A stretch of DNA of 64,000 nt from Photobacterium gaetbulicola Gung47 (GCA_000940995.1 CP005973.1:496001-560000); one strand, 5' to 3'; counted from the stretch's first letter, positions 26,432 through 35,945 are shown. Numbers and translations are program-made. The notes: generated from the sequence alone by a model not told the origin.

Positions 26432-27979
26432 ATGTTTGATGGAATGATGTCAGGACTGACAACGGCATTTATGCCATTTAATTTGCTGATGGTGGTGGTT
26501 GGTTGTTTTGCCGGTACCTTTATTGGCATGCTTCCGGGGCTAGGGCCGATTTCTGCCATTGCCTTGATGATCCCTATTACTTACGGCCTTGATCCTTCAT
26601 CAGGCATTATCCTGATGGCCGGTGTGTATTACGGGGCTATCTTTGGCGGCTCGACTTCTTCGATTTTGATCAATGCGCCGGGTTGTGCCAGTACCGTGGT
26701 TACCGCTTTTGATGGCTACCCGATGGCGCAGCGCAAACAGGCAGGCAAAGCGCTGGCGCTGGCGGCATACTCTTCATTTACCGGCGGTACGATAGGGGCG
26801 ATTATCCTGTTGTTTGCCGCACCTGCGCTGGCCAAGGTGTCGCTGAGTTTTCAATCATCGGATTATTTTGCCTTGATGATATTGGGCCTGACTGCCGTAG
26901 CCGCTTTTTCCGGTAAAGGGCAGGTACTCAAAGCGCTGATGATGACAGTCTTCGGCCTGATGATTGCCACCGTAGGTAACGATGTGATGTCGGGGATCCC
27001 GCGTTTTACCTTCGATAATGTTAACCTGATAGATGGCATTAGCTTCTTGTTGCTGGCGATGGCCACTTTTGCCCTAACTGAAGTGATCATGACGGTATTG
27101 CGCGGCGAGCATCAAGAAAAAGAGCCGCAGATGGACATGGACTCTTTGGGCAGCATGAAGCTGAATAAGGAGGAAGTAAAGCATGTCGCACCGACAGTTG
27201 GCCGTTCATCGGTGTTCGGGTTCTTGGTGGGTGTATTACCGGGTGCTGGTGCCACCATCGCCTCGTTCCTAAGCTACGGTATGGAACGAAACCTTGCTAG
27301 CAAAGAAGAAAAAGCCAAATTCGGTAAAGGTGCATTGCGTGGTTTGGCCGCGCCGGAATCTGCCAACAATGCGGCTTCAACAGGCTCTTTTGTACCGCTG
27401 CTTACACTGGGTATTCCTGGTTCAGGCACTACGGCAATCATGCTGGGCGCATTGATTGCCTATGGTATTCAGCCGGGGCCGCGTCTTTTTGTCGATAACC
27501 CTGATGTGTTCTGGTCGGTGATTATCTCGATGTATTTCGGTAACTTGGTTCTGCTTATTCTGAACCTACCGTTGATCCCGTATATCTCGCGTTTGTTGGT
27601 GATCCCAAGGCCAATCTTGATCCCATTGATCTTGTTCTTCTCTATCACAGGTGTCTATCTGGTGAGCTTTAATACCTTCGACATTCATATGATGGTGATC
27701 ATTACGATCATAGCCACTTTCTTGAAGCTGCTTAACTTCCCGATGGCACCTATGCTGCTGGGCTTCATTCTTGGCGAAATACTCGAGAAGAACTTGAGCC
27801 GATCACTGACATTATCTGATGGCAGCTATGCCTTCTTGTGGGAGCGCCCACTGACCCTGTCCATCATGATTTGTGCCGTGCTGGCTTTGATGATGCCTGT
27901 GGTCAGTAACGTGTTAGATGCACGAAAAGCCAAGCGATCTCAAATGGATGAAGCTGCTGCTGCGCCTGAACAGCAATAA
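26432..27979 (+). CDS. tctA: TctA-family large membrane subunit
   Basis: 515-residue transport channel with about 10-12 membrane helices. The family signature occurs early (GMLPGLGPISAIALMIPITY) and in repeat form later (FGFLVGVLPGAGATIASFL), followed by AAPESANNAASTGSFVPLLT. Start at 26432 is chosen for GGGAG 8 nt upstream; a reading that begins at 26351 would overlap tctB. With tctB and tctC it forms a Na+- or H+-driven uptake system. Confidence 0.92.
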   Translation: MFDGMMSGLTTAFMPFNLLMVVVGCFAGTFIGMLPGLGPISAIALMIPITYGLDPSSGIILMAGVYYGAIFGGSTSSILINAPGCASTVVTAFDGYPMAQRKQAGKALALAAYSSFTGGTIGAIILLFAAPALAKVSLSFQSSDYFALMILGLTAVAAFSGKGQVLKALMMTVFGLMIATVGNDVMSGIPRFTFDNVNLIDGISFLLLAMATFALTEVIMTVLRGEHQEKEPQMDMDSLGSMKLNKEEVKHVAPTVGRSSVFGFLVGVLPGAGATIASFLSYGMERNLASKEEKAKFGKGALRGLAAPESANNAASTGSFVPLLTLGIPGSGTTAIMLGALIAYGIQPGPRLFVDNPDVFWSVIISMYFGNLVLLILNLPLIPYISRLLVIPRPILIPLILFFSITGVYLVSFNTFDIHMMVIITIIATFLKLLNFPMAPMLLGFILGEILEKNLSRSLTLSDGSYAFLWERPLTLSIMICAVLALMMPVVSNVLDARKAKRSQMDEAAAAPEQQ

Positions 27980-28025
27980 CTAACGGTTTTAAGAAAAATA
28001 ACAATGACAACGATGGAGTCGAAGG

Positions 28026-29228
28026 ATGCTGACACCACTAAACCAATACCGAGTGCTGGATCTCACCAATGTGCTAGCGGGGCCATTCTGTGGTCATCAG
28101 CTAGCCCACTTGGGGGCTGAAGTCATCAAGGTCGAAGTGCCGAAAAGTGGCGACTTAGCCCGCCAGTTAGGAGCCTCTCCAACACTCAACAAGGCCGGTA
28201 TGGGGATTTCCTTTCTCGCTCAGAATGTGGGTAAACAGTCGGTTACATTGAATTTGAAAACCGATGAGGGTAAATCCCTGTTCGAGCGACTGGTGAAAAC
28301 GGCGGATGTGGTGATTGAAAATTTCCGCCCTGGTGTGATGGACAGGTTAGGTCTGGGCTATCAAGAGTTAAAGGCAGTGAACCCTAATATCATCTACTGC
28401 GCGATTTCGGGGTATGGCGCTGATGGCCCGATGCGCCATTTGCCAGCATACGATCAGATTATCCAGGGTATGTCCGGGGTGATGAGTATTACCGGCGCGC
28501 CAGAAAATGCCCCTTATCGGGTTGGCTATCCGATAGCCGATACCATAGGCGGCATGACCGCAGCGTTTGCAATCTGTGCCGCGCTGGCAGGCAGGGAGGC
28601 TTCGGGCGAAGGTTCATTTATTGATGTATCCATGCTGGAATCGACGTTGACCACTATGGGATGGGCGGTGTCCAACTACTTGGTGGCCGACAAAGCGCCG
28701 CAGCCTCTTGGCAATAACAATGTCACTGCGAGTCCTTCAGGCACCTTTAAAACCGGTGAGGGCTTGTTGAATATTGCGGCCAACAAACAGGAGCAGTTCG
28801 AAGCCTTGTGCCAGCTTATCGGGCGGGATGATTTGATCACCGATCCCCGTTTTGCCGAGCGGCAGGCGAGGCTGGAAAACCGGGAATTACTGACCGGTCA
28901 TATCGAAGCGGCTTTTGCGGTTAAACCAGCAAAAGAGTGGGAATCTGAGCTTAATCATATTGGTGTGCCTGCTGGAAGGGTGCTGAGTGTTCCACAGGCG
29001 TTGGATTTACCGCAGGTACAAGGTCGTGACTTTACCGGGTGTTTTGTCGATTCGCCCGGGGTGAATCAAGATGTCCGTTATGTCAGAACTGGCTTCAAAC
29101 TCGATGGCGAGCGCCCTGCCGTCATGTTACCGCCCCCTCTGCTGGGTGAACACACCGAACCGTGGTTGACTGCATTGGGCTTAAGTAAGGAAGAAATTGT
29201 GCTATTACAGGAGCAGGGGGCAATATGA
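28026..29228 (+). CDS. Class III (CaiB/BaiF) CoA-transferase
   Basis: Moves CoA between acyl-CoA and a free carboxylate. At 400 residues it is typical of the family. The N-terminal LDLTNVLAGPFCGHQLAHLGAEVI and the catalytic Asp172 in YPIADTIGG are present; the Asp forms the acyl-anhydride intermediate. It lies 46 nt after tctA and overlaps the next gene by 4 nt (ATGA). With a citryl-CoA-lyase-like partner downstream and a tricarboxylate transporter upstream, the likely reaction is activation of citrate or a related acid (citramalate, tricarballylate) with CoA. The exact acid is inference. Confidence 0.9.
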   Translation: MLTPLNQYRVLDLTNVLAGPFCGHQLAHLGAEVIKVEVPKSGDLARQLGASPTLNKAGMGISFLAQNVGKQSVTLNLKTDEGKSLFERLVKTADVVIENFRPGVMDRLGLGYQELKAVNPNIIYCAISGYGADGPMRHLPAYDQIIQGMSGVMSITGAPENAPYRVGYPIADTIGGMTAAFAICAALAGREASGEGSFIDVSMLESTLTTMGWAVSNYLVADKAPQPLGNNNVTASPSGTFKTGEGLLNIAANKQEQFEALCQLIGRDDLITDPRFAERQARLENRELLTGHIEAAFAVKPAKEWESELNHIGVPAGRVLSVPQALDLPQVQGRDFTGCFVDSPGVNQDVRYVRTGFKLDGERPAVMLPPPLLGEHTEPWLTALGLSKEEIVLLQEQGAI

Positions 29229-30070
29229 GTATCGAAAGACCTGAGCATGGGATTGGGCGTGATGTTAGCGACTGGTGGAAGACGTCTATCATCGAAATGT
29301 CGCCGGGCGAGATTCGCTATTATGGCTACCCGATAGAGGAGCTTATCGGCAATGTCAGCTTTGCCCAGATGATCTGGCTGATGGTAAGAGGCGATCTGCC
29401 ATCGCCTTCACAGGCAAAACTGCTCGATGCTGCGCTGATGTCTGCTGTTGATCACGGCCCTCAAGCCCCGAGTATTGCGATTGCCAGAATGGCGGCAACT
29501 TGTGGCGTTGGCCTAAATAACGCCATGGCTTCAGCGGTAAATGTACTGGGTGATGTGCATGGGGGGGCGGGGGAGCAAGCAGTCGCGTTATATCGAGCCA
29601 TTGCTGATCGTTGTGAGCAAGGTGAGTCGCTGGAAGCTGCGATAGACTCAGAAGTGACGACACATAAAGAACTTCACGGTAAATTCATCCCAGGTTTTGG
29701 CCATCGCTTTCACCCGGTTGACCCGCGAGCACCAGCGTTGATGGCGTTAATCAAGCAAGCTGCCGATGCCGGGACCGTCACTGGTCGGTTTGCTGAAATC
29801 GCGATGGGGGTGGAATGTTACCTTTTTCGGCAAAAAGGCAAACGTATTCCGATGAATATCGATGGGGCAACGGCTGTTATCTATGCCGAGTTAGGCTTTC
29901 CTGCCCCGTTAGCAAGAGGGCTTTTTTGCCTATCACGTTCGGTTGGGATTTTGGCTCATGCCTGGGAGCAAACCGGTCAAGGAGGCCGAAACAAAGGGCC
30001 TATCCCGCGCAACCTGCTTTGGTCATACGATGGGCCTGAACAGCGAGAGTGGCAAAAAGCACCAAAGTAA
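29225..30070 (+). CDS. Citryl-CoA lyase / citrate-synthase-like protein
   Basis: 281 residues, much shorter than citrate synthase (about 430) and matching the CitE-independent citryl-CoA lyase class of citrate-synthase fold proteins. The three catalytic positions are seen: His112 (GDVHGGAGE), His160 (GFGHRFHPVDPRAP) and Asp213 (NIDGATAVI). It would split citryl-CoA (or a related 3-hydroxyacyl-CoA) into acetyl-CoA and oxaloacetate, or run the reverse. It is coupled by a 4-nt overlap to the CoA-transferase. Together with it this gives a two-enzyme replacement for citrate lyase; no CitDEF genes are in the window. Confidence 0.78.
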   Translation: MSIERPEHGIGRDVSDWWKTSIIEMSPGEIRYYGYPIEELIGNVSFAQMIWLMVRGDLPSPSQAKLLDAALMSAVDHGPQAPSIAIARMAATCGVGLNNAMASAVNVLGDVHGGAGEQAVALYRAIADRCEQGESLEAAIDSEVTTHKELHGKFIPGFGHRFHPVDPRAPALMALIKQAADAGTVTGRFAEIAMGVECYLFRQKGKRIPMNIDGATAVIYAELGFPAPLARGLFCLSRSVGILAHAWEQTGQGGRNKGPIPRNLLWSYDGPEQREWQKAPK

Positions 30071-30167
30071 CCATTTTATGGTATGGTGTCTTGTAAATGT
30101 TCTGGTACGATGCGGCTTGTGTGACCTTTGTGATGTTGAAATCTCATCTTTTTCCCCCTTTGGGAGG

Positions 30168-30214
30168 GTGTAATGGCGGCAAAGTCTATTGGTTTGCCAT
30201 TACACTTTTTCTTC
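30168..30214 (+). terminator. Rho-independent terminator after the carboxylate operon
   Basis: GTGTAATGGC (30168-30177) pairs with GCCATTACAC (30195-30204), extended by AAA/TTT, and is followed by TTTTTCTTCT. It closes the tct-CoA enzyme operon. The opposite strand lacks a T-run. Confidence 0.85.
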
Positions 30215-30219
30215 TAATG

Positions 30220-30900
30220 CTATTTTGTTGAAAAGAAAATATTGCCGTAATAAGCGGTTACCGCTTGGCCACTGTTGTCGGTATCCGTCATGATGGCGAT
30301 GCCATTGATATACCGATAGGCTTCTCTATTGGCTTGTTCGCTGCCTTTATCCCCGAATGCATGAATGAAGTCTTGGTAGACATTGCGCTTTTCATTTTGC
30401 CATTTCGCGATGCTGTCCGAGCTACCCCGTATTGCTATCATCTGAACCCTCTCCCCGGCAAATGCATTGCTCCAACGGGAAAAACGGGGTTGGTTACTGG
30501 ACCACACATAGTTGATTGCTTTGCTGGTAGAAGTCAGCCAGTTGGAACCGATGGCGAGATAAACCCGTGCGGCGTAGTCGTCGCCATCTTTTGTGGTTTC
30601 ATGGATTCCCTCTAATTGATTTTCAATCCGCCAAGACCAATTTAGATAGGGAGTTTCTTCGAGATCGATGCGAATAGGCTTGGAAAGGATCGTTGCGCTG
30701 TTACTGCTGGTGGCCTTGAGAACCGGTTGATTATCCAGCCGGACTTGCGTGTAATGAGTACGGCCTTGAAAGTGTCTAACTTTCCAGGAAGAGATATCCT
30801 CATAACCAAATTTTACCACGTGATGTTCAAACGTAGCGGATGCATTGAAAGTAATCAGCAGTGGTATTAATCGTAGGAGTAATGGCATGACGCTAATCAT
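30220..30900 (-). CDS. DUF3047 family exported protein
   Basis: About 226 residues from ATG 30900 (MISVMPLLLRLIPLLIT), with an N-terminal signal peptide ending near NASA. A single soluble beta-rich domain carries the DUF3047 hallmarks YLNWSWRIENQ, GDDYAARVYLAIG and SDSIAKWQNEKRNVYQDF. ATG 30933 or 30888 are alternative starts. The family is periplasmic or outer-membrane linked and has no known function. It lies 18-51 nt behind the GMC-type oxidoreductase gene on the same strand, so the two probably form an operon. Confidence 0.78.
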   Translation of the reverse strand: MISVMPLLLRLIPLLITFNASATFEHHVVKFGYEDISSWKVRHFQGRTHYTQVRLDNQPVLKATSSNSATILSKPIRIDLEETPYLNWSWRIENQLEGIHETTKDGDDYAARVYLAIGSNWLTSTSKAINYVWSSNQPRFSRWSNAFAGERVQMIAIRGSSDSIAKWQNEKRNVYQDFIHAFGDKGSEQANREAYRYINGIAIMTDTDNSGQAVTAYYGNIFFSTK

Positions 30901-30951
30901 AGTCACAAATGATGGAGTTTGCTGCCATGCCATACGCTAGAGCCTGCTTAT

Positions 30952-32268
30952 CTAATTTGCCACCATGCGGTTGGCGAGATGCTTCGATAGCCTTTTTGCC
31001 AAGCAAAGTAGGGTAAAGGTTGGTGGCAGTCCCCAGGCTTCAGGAATGACCGAGGCATCACAGACATACAGCCTTTTGATTTCGGTTTCCAGGTTGCTGT
31101 CAACAATATCGCCAATGGCGGCGCTGCCACCTTGATGGGCAGCGAAATGGTGGGTGCGATAAATGTGGGTAGCTCCAGCGGCCGTAAGAATGGTTTCTGC
31201 CATTTCTGCGCCTTTGTCTAACCGTGCCTTGTCCTCAATACAGAGCGACTTACTTGCCCAGTTTGCGGATATTTTTCCACTTAGGCTGTCTTTTACTTTC
31301 ACCATGATGGCTAGGGTGTTATCTGCGGCTAACAGGCGATCGAAACGGCCCGCCTGGGCGGTAAACAAGTGGAAGAACGGTTTGGGGAGAGCGAGATCTG
31401 ATAGGACGATTCCCTCCTCGGGCAGATGCAGGCCCGCAGCCATTGGCACTTCACCGGCGCTAAATTTCTCATCGACCGTGCCCATAACCGCGATGACAGG
31501 ATCGATAAAGAACTGCTGGCCAGCCCCGGCAATGCCACTTTGTTGCAAGATTTGCGGTGAGCCAATCCCACCAGCCGACAGGATCACTCGCTCGGAAAAA
31601 GCAAGGTGAACACCGCTATTTGTTTGGTACTCAACCCCTATAGCTAGGTGACTATCATCAGGCTGGTTTTCAGTTAGCACCCTGGTGACCTTTGCTTTGG
31701 TAATGAGCTGGGCGCCAGACGTTACAGCATCCTCCAAGAACCGGCGTGCAGTCCACTTGGCACCATGCGGGCAGCCGTAACCACACAAGTGGCAGCCTGC
31801 TTGGCAGCGCTCAACATCAATGAACTTGTCAAGCTTGTGCCATTCAAAGCCTGCTTTTTCGGCCCCCTGCCAGATGCGTTTTGCGCGAGGTCCTACGAGG
31901 AGATCGGGGAGGGGCCTGTAGGGAACAGCCTGTTGCATTTCCTCGGTTTCAGCACGCAAATCAATGCCGTAGCGGTCAAACATGTCATACGGCGGTAGCA
32001 TGGCGGTGGCATAGTTGATCGCCGAACTGCCGCCGGCGGTAATGCCGCGAATAAGCAAGGATAGATCTTTGCCGATAAATGCTCCCTTGCTTGGAATGGC
32101 GGCGATATCTGCCATTTGCCAGAAAGAGCCTCTCAGCGGGGAATCAGATCCCCACTCAAGAATAAGAACCTTTTTGCCTTGCTCACTGAGTGACTTGGCC
32201 AGTGTTGCCCCCGCAGGCCCACTGCCAACAATGATCGCATCGAAATACGCGTTTTCTTGTATTGCCAT
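30952..32268 (-). CDS. GMC-family FAD-dependent oxidoreductase with Cys cluster
   Basis: 438 residues. N-terminal FAD-binding GSGPAGATLAKSL (Rossmann), the GMC signature GGSSAINYATAM and a C-terminal active region THHFAAHQGG and CDASVIPEAWGLPPTFTL. Residues near 165-180 hold four Cys in a C-x3-C-x2-C-x3-C pattern (CQAGCHLCGYGC then PHGAKWTARRFL). A similar CG.GC..GAK block is known in long-chain alcohol oxidases of this family. No signal peptide is seen. The substrate is unknown. A LysR gene is divergent upstream and is its likely regulator. Confidence 0.82.
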   Translation of the reverse strand: MAIQENAYFDAIIVGSGPAGATLAKSLSEQGKKVLILEWGSDSPLRGSFWQMADIAAIPSKGAFIGKDLSLLIRGITAGGSSAINYATAMLPPYDMFDRYGIDLRAETEEMQQAVPYRPLPDLLVGPRAKRIWQGAEKAGFEWHKLDKFIDVERCQAGCHLCGYGCPHGAKWTARRFLEDAVTSGAQLITKAKVTRVLTENQPDDSHLAIGVEYQTNSGVHLAFSERVILSAGGIGSPQILQQSGIAGAGQQFFIDPVIAVMGTVDEKFSAGEVPMAAGLHLPEEGIVLSDLALPKPFFHLFTAQAGRFDRLLAADNTLAIMVKVKDSLSGKISANWASKSLCIEDKARLDKGAEMAETILTAAGATHIYRTHHFAAHQGGSAAIGDIVDSNLETEIKRLYVCDASVIPEAWGLPPTFTLLCLAKRLSKHLANRMVAN

Positions 32269-32487
32269 CTTTATGACCTGAACGTTTTACTGTGTTAACT
32301 ATATGACAAATAAAAACTTAATCCTATGCTTGTAAGCGGCGTTTCAAAAACAGGTCGATTAATTTTCTCAATGGCTTTTTCGAACGTGACTTTTTGCTTT
32401 GTAGGAGTAAACTGGCGAGCTTTTTATTCCTAATATTGGAATGTAAACCATGGATGGTCTGTAGATGTATTGATAGAGGGCACTGCA

Positions 32488-33426
32488 TTGATCCATGACC
32501 GAGCCAGTCAAATGGTGATTTTTCATACCTTGGTAGAAGCTGGTAGTTTTACTGCCGCGGCACGTACTCTCGGGGTGTCGACTTCCCATGTCAGCAAGCA
32601 ACTCGGTTCGCTGGAAAGCGAGTTGAACGTCAAGTTGATACAGCGAACAACCCGTAGTTTAACCCTGACAGAAGCCGGCCATCATTTTGCCCAATATGCG
32701 AAACAAGTTTTCGCCGCGGTCAATGAAGCCAATGACAGTATGGCGCTGGAGCGTGATGATGTCGCGGGCTTGATTCGTTTAGGACTGTCACAATCATTTG
32801 GTACGATGCATATCATCCCGGCTATCGAGAAACTGCGTCAGCTGTATCCTGATCTGCAGGTTGAGCTTAGCTTATTTGATCACAAGGCGGATATGTTGGC
32901 CGATGGATTGGATCTGTGGATCACTAACTTTGAGCATATCCCGGAAGGGTACGTTGCCCAGCGTTTGGCTGAGACCCGCTTCCTTGTTACCGCGTCACCT
33001 AAATATTTAATCGATCATCCTGCGCCTACCCATCCGTCTGAGCTGGTTAACCATAACTGCGTGACCTATCAAAGCCGGCAGCGCGATTATAGCTGTTGGG
33101 ATTTCTCTAAGCAGGGTGAGTCGTTGAGCGTAAAAGTCTCAGGAAACTACCGGGTTGATTTAGCCGAAGCGGTTAGGGATGCTGCGGTAGCTGGCTGGGG
33201 AGTTGCCTACCTTGCCAGTTACTTGTTAACCGACGAGTTCAGGGATGGGAAGTTAATCCAGCTGCTACCTGACTGGACGGCAAATCAAACGATGCCGTTC
33301 TATGCGGTCTATCCGAGTCGCAAGCACTTGCCTCGAAAGATCAGTGCGGTCATTGCCTTTTTTAAACAGTATATTGGTGATAATCCTTATTGGGATGAGG
33401 CGCTGAAGCCTTGGGTGAAACTATAA
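32488..33426 (+). CDS. LysR-family transcriptional regulator (TTG start)
   Basis: 312 residues. A winged helix-turn-helix at the N-terminus (TLVEAGSFTAAARTLGVSTS then HVSKQLGSLE) is followed by an effector-binding domain (LIRLGLSQSFGTMHIIPAIEKL). The TTG at 32488 is chosen: GAGGG lies 7 nt upstream, and it gives the usual distance before the HTH. A start at 32470 (TTG) lacks a ribosome site, and ATG 32512 would remove the first helix. It is divergent from the GMC oxidoreductase gene, 219 bp away. Confidence 0.88.
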   Translation: MIHDRASQMVIFHTLVEAGSFTAAARTLGVSTSHVSKQLGSLESELNVKLIQRTTRSLTLTEAGHHFAQYAKQVFAAVNEANDSMALERDDVAGLIRLGLSQSFGTMHIIPAIEKLRQLYPDLQVELSLFDHKADMLADGLDLWITNFEHIPEGYVAQRLAETRFLVTASPKYLIDHPAPTHPSELVNHNCVTYQSRQRDYSCWDFSKQGESLSVKVSGNYRVDLAEAVRDAAVAGWGVAYLASYLLTDEFRDGKLIQLLPDWTANQTMPFYAVYPSRKHLPRKISAVIAFFKQYIGDNPYWDEALKPWVKL

Positions 33427-33697
33427 TTTTCCTTTGGCTGTGTGGGCAGCAGTTCAATTTTTGCTGAGAATTTAGACAGCTAGCAGCAGAATATTGTGCG
33501 TGAAGGCATAAATACTTTTTCTATTTGGCAATAATCAAAATTGGCTCTATATTAATTGCATTAAAATCAATTATTTATATTTGTTTGGTTTCTTGGTCAT
33601 TTCTTGCTGTAACAAACGAATAGCAAACTGACCTTGTACGCAATCCTTTGCTCTCTAGAATGCGCGGCTCAACATTTAGAGCAAAGGTGCTAATTTC

Positions 33698-34903
33698 ATG
33701 TCCTCCTTACTGGGTATTTTCGCCATTTTGGTTATTGCGTATCTATTATCAACAGACCGTCGCAATATTCCTGTCAGAACGGTATCTCTCGCCTTTGGCT
33801 TGCAAATCATCTTTGCCTTGTTGGTACTCTATGTTCCGGCGGGTAAAGATGCGCTAAATGCCGTAACAGCCGGTGTGTCCAGCGTCATTGATTATGGCCA
33901 GCAGGGAATTAGCTTTTTGTTTGGCGGGTTGGCGACTGGCAGTGTCGGATTTGTCTTTGCCATTAATGTACTGGGCATCATTATTTTCTTTTCGGCGCTT
34001 ATTTCTGCGCTCTATCATATTGGCCTGATGCCAAAAGTGATCAATATCATCGGTGGCGGTCTGCAGCGCCTGCTGGGCACAGGCCGAGCTGAATCGCTAT
34101 CAGCAACCGCGAATATTTTCGTTGGAATGGTTGAAGCGCCACTGGTGGTGAAACCTTATCTGACTAAAATGAGTGATTCGCAGTTTTTTGCTGTCATGAC
34201 CTGTGGGCTGGCTTCTGTTGCGGGTGGTACCCTGGTCGGTTACGCATCACTGGGCGTGGAATTGAATTTCTTGATTGCCGCTGCTTTCATGTCGGCACCG
34301 GCGGGCTTGTTGATGGCAAAAATGATGGTACCGCCAAGCGATCAGGCCAATGATGAAGACGAAATCACTTCTGTAGAGCTGCCTCGCGCGACCAATGTGG
34401 TTGAAGCCTTGGCTGATGGTGCTATGTCTGGGGTGCGCATTGCCGTAGCGGTAGGCGCTACACTGCTGGCGTTTATCAGTGTGATTGCGCTACTCAACGG
34501 TTTGCTGGGTAATGTCGGTGACTTGTTTGGCATTCAGCTTAGCTTTGAAATTATCCTTGGCTATCTATTTGCACCAATTGCATTTCTGATTGGTGTACCT
34601 TGGAATGAAGCCTTGGTCGCGGGTTCGTTGATTGGTAGTAAGGTGGTCGTTAACGAATTTGTCGCTTTCATCCAAATGATGGAAGTCAAAGAGCAATTGA
34701 GTGCGCACTCGCTAGCGATCGTAACATTCGCCCTGTGTGGTTTTGCCAATGTGTCTACCATGGCAATCCTGATTGGTGGTTTAGGTAGCTTGGCCCCGGA
34801 GCGTCGTACTTTTATCTCGCGAATGGGCTTCCGTGCTATTGCTGCCGGCGTGTTGGCAAACTTGATGAGTGCTTCCATTGCAGGTGTGATCCTATCACTC
34901 TAA
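33698..34903 (+). CDS. NupC/NupX-type concentrative nucleoside transporter
   Basis: 401-residue inner-membrane protein with about ten hydrophobic helices and the CNT family motifs: ATANIFVGMVEAPLVVKPYL, MTCGLASVAGGTLVGYA and NEFVAFIQMM. It takes up nucleosides with Na+ or H+. AAAGGTG precedes the ATG by 8 nt. It is monocistronic, with a terminator at 34940. The 271-bp region upstream is AT-rich and may hold CRP/CytR-type control, but no site is clear. Confidence 0.92.
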   Translation: MSSLLGIFAILVIAYLLSTDRRNIPVRTVSLAFGLQIIFALLVLYVPAGKDALNAVTAGVSSVIDYGQQGISFLFGGLATGSVGFVFAINVLGIIIFFSALISALYHIGLMPKVINIIGGGLQRLLGTGRAESLSATANIFVGMVEAPLVVKPYLTKMSDSQFFAVMTCGLASVAGGTLVGYASLGVELNFLIAAAFMSAPAGLLMAKMMVPPSDQANDEDEITSVELPRATNVVEALADGAMSGVRIAVAVGATLLAFISVIALLNGLLGNVGDLFGIQLSFEIILGYLFAPIAFLIGVPWNEALVAGSLIGSKVVVNEFVAFIQMMEVKEQLSAHSLAIVTFALCGFANVSTMAILIGGLGSLAPERRTFISRMGFRAIAAGVLANLMSASIAGVILSL

Positions 34904-34939
34904 ACAGGGCCACTTAAGCTGGCATTATCAATGATTGAG

Positions 34940-34970
34940 AAGGGGAGGCTAAGGCTTCCCCTTTTGATTT
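34940..34970 (+). terminator. Rho-independent terminator after the nucleoside transporter
   Basis: AAGGGGAGGC (34940-34949) pairs with GCTTCCCCTT (34954-34963), about 10 bp with one G-U, then TTGATTT. Confidence 0.75.
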
Positions 34971-35073
34971 ATGTGGATAGGGGAGTGATACCAAGGATTA
35001 GATTTGCTTAACTGGTCGGAGTTGCTACTGTTATTTGGCAAGTGAAAAAATACATAATGAAAAGGAAGATCAA

Positions 35074-35601
35074 ATGAAAGTAATCGCCTTTGCGGCCAGC
35101 AATAGCAAGACATCTATCAATAAACAGCTGGTTACTTATGCTGCCTCACAAATACAAGGCTACAATGTCGAAGTATTGGATTTGAATGATTACGAGCTAC
35201 CGTTGTATAGCCATGATAAGGAACTGGAACTAGGGCAACCGGCGTTGGCCCATGCCTTTCTAAAGAAAATCCAATCCGCGGATGCGCTATTAATTTCATT
35301 TGCTGAGCATAACGGCTCTTATACCGCTGCCTACAAAAATCTGTTCGATTGGGTTTCGCGTATAGAGCCTAAAGTGTACCAGGACAAACCTATGGTGTTG
35401 CTGTCAACCTCTCCGGGCCCCGGTGGGGCTAAGAATGTATTGGCTGCCGCTGAGGCATCGATGCCATTTTTTGGTGCTGAAGTGAAAGCTTCTTTGTCAG
35501 TACCAAGTTTTCATGAGAACTTCGACCCTGAAAATGGGGGAATTCTTCATCCGCACTTAAATGACAAGATCGTGACGACGGTTCAGTTACTGCAGCAGTA
35601 A
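35074..35601 (+). CDS. NADPH-dependent FMN reductase family flavodoxin-fold protein
   Basis: 175 residues from the ATG at 35074, which has AAGGAAGA 6-7 nt upstream. The flavodoxin-like fold shows FAASNSKTSINKQLV (FMN phosphate loop), EHNGSYTAAYKNLFDW (the family hallmark for quinone/azo reductases such as ChrR/YieF) and STSPGPGGAKNVL. It would reduce FMN, quinones or azo compounds with NAD(P)H. It stands alone, followed by a hairpin at 35619. Confidence 0.87.
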   Translation: MKVIAFAASNSKTSINKQLVTYAASQIQGYNVEVLDLNDYELPLYSHDKELELGQPALAHAFLKKIQSADALLISFAEHNGSYTAAYKNLFDWVSRIEPKVYQDKPMVLLSTSPGPGGAKNVLAAAEASMPFFGAEVKASLSVPSFHENFDPENGGILHPHLNDKIVTTVQLLQQ

Positions 35602-35618
35602 GCAAAGCCTTATTCGAA

Positions 35619-35655
35619 CATTGCCTTTGTGAGTTCAATAATCACGAGGGCAATG
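35619..35655 (+). terminator. Hairpin after the FMN reductase gene (probable terminator)
   Basis: A 14-bp stem (35619-35632 with 35642-35655, CATTGCC/GGCAATG at the base, a few G-U pairs) with a 9-nt loop. The T-run after it is poor (CAGCCTTCTTC), so it may only be an mRNA end-protecting structure. Confidence 0.55.
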
Positions 35656-35945
35656 CAGCCTTCTTCGACCCTCATGTATTTCAAATTTGAAAGTTATGTT
35701 TGGTGTAATAATTTAATGGATTTTAAATGCAATTTATTATTGACTTTAAATTGTTGTTTTTAATTAGATAAAGTTTTTCATGGCATTTTTTTATTTAAAC
35801 ATGGCTTTTTATCCATACATATCCATTCATAATATTTCTTGAATCTTAACAGATGCTGAATTTATAATCGCAAGCCAAATAAAACAGTGTTCAATGGTTG
35901 TTTGCTATAGACGTAGTAAACCATGCTTTTTTACGGGCAGCATGC
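35656..35945. other. AT-rich intergenic region before the Ig-like lipoprotein gene
   Basis: About 290 bp, markedly AT-rich with runs of A and T. No gene, RNA or repeat was recognised. It should contain the lipoprotein promoter; such AT-rich stretches are often bound by H-NS, which is inference. Confidence 0.4.
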
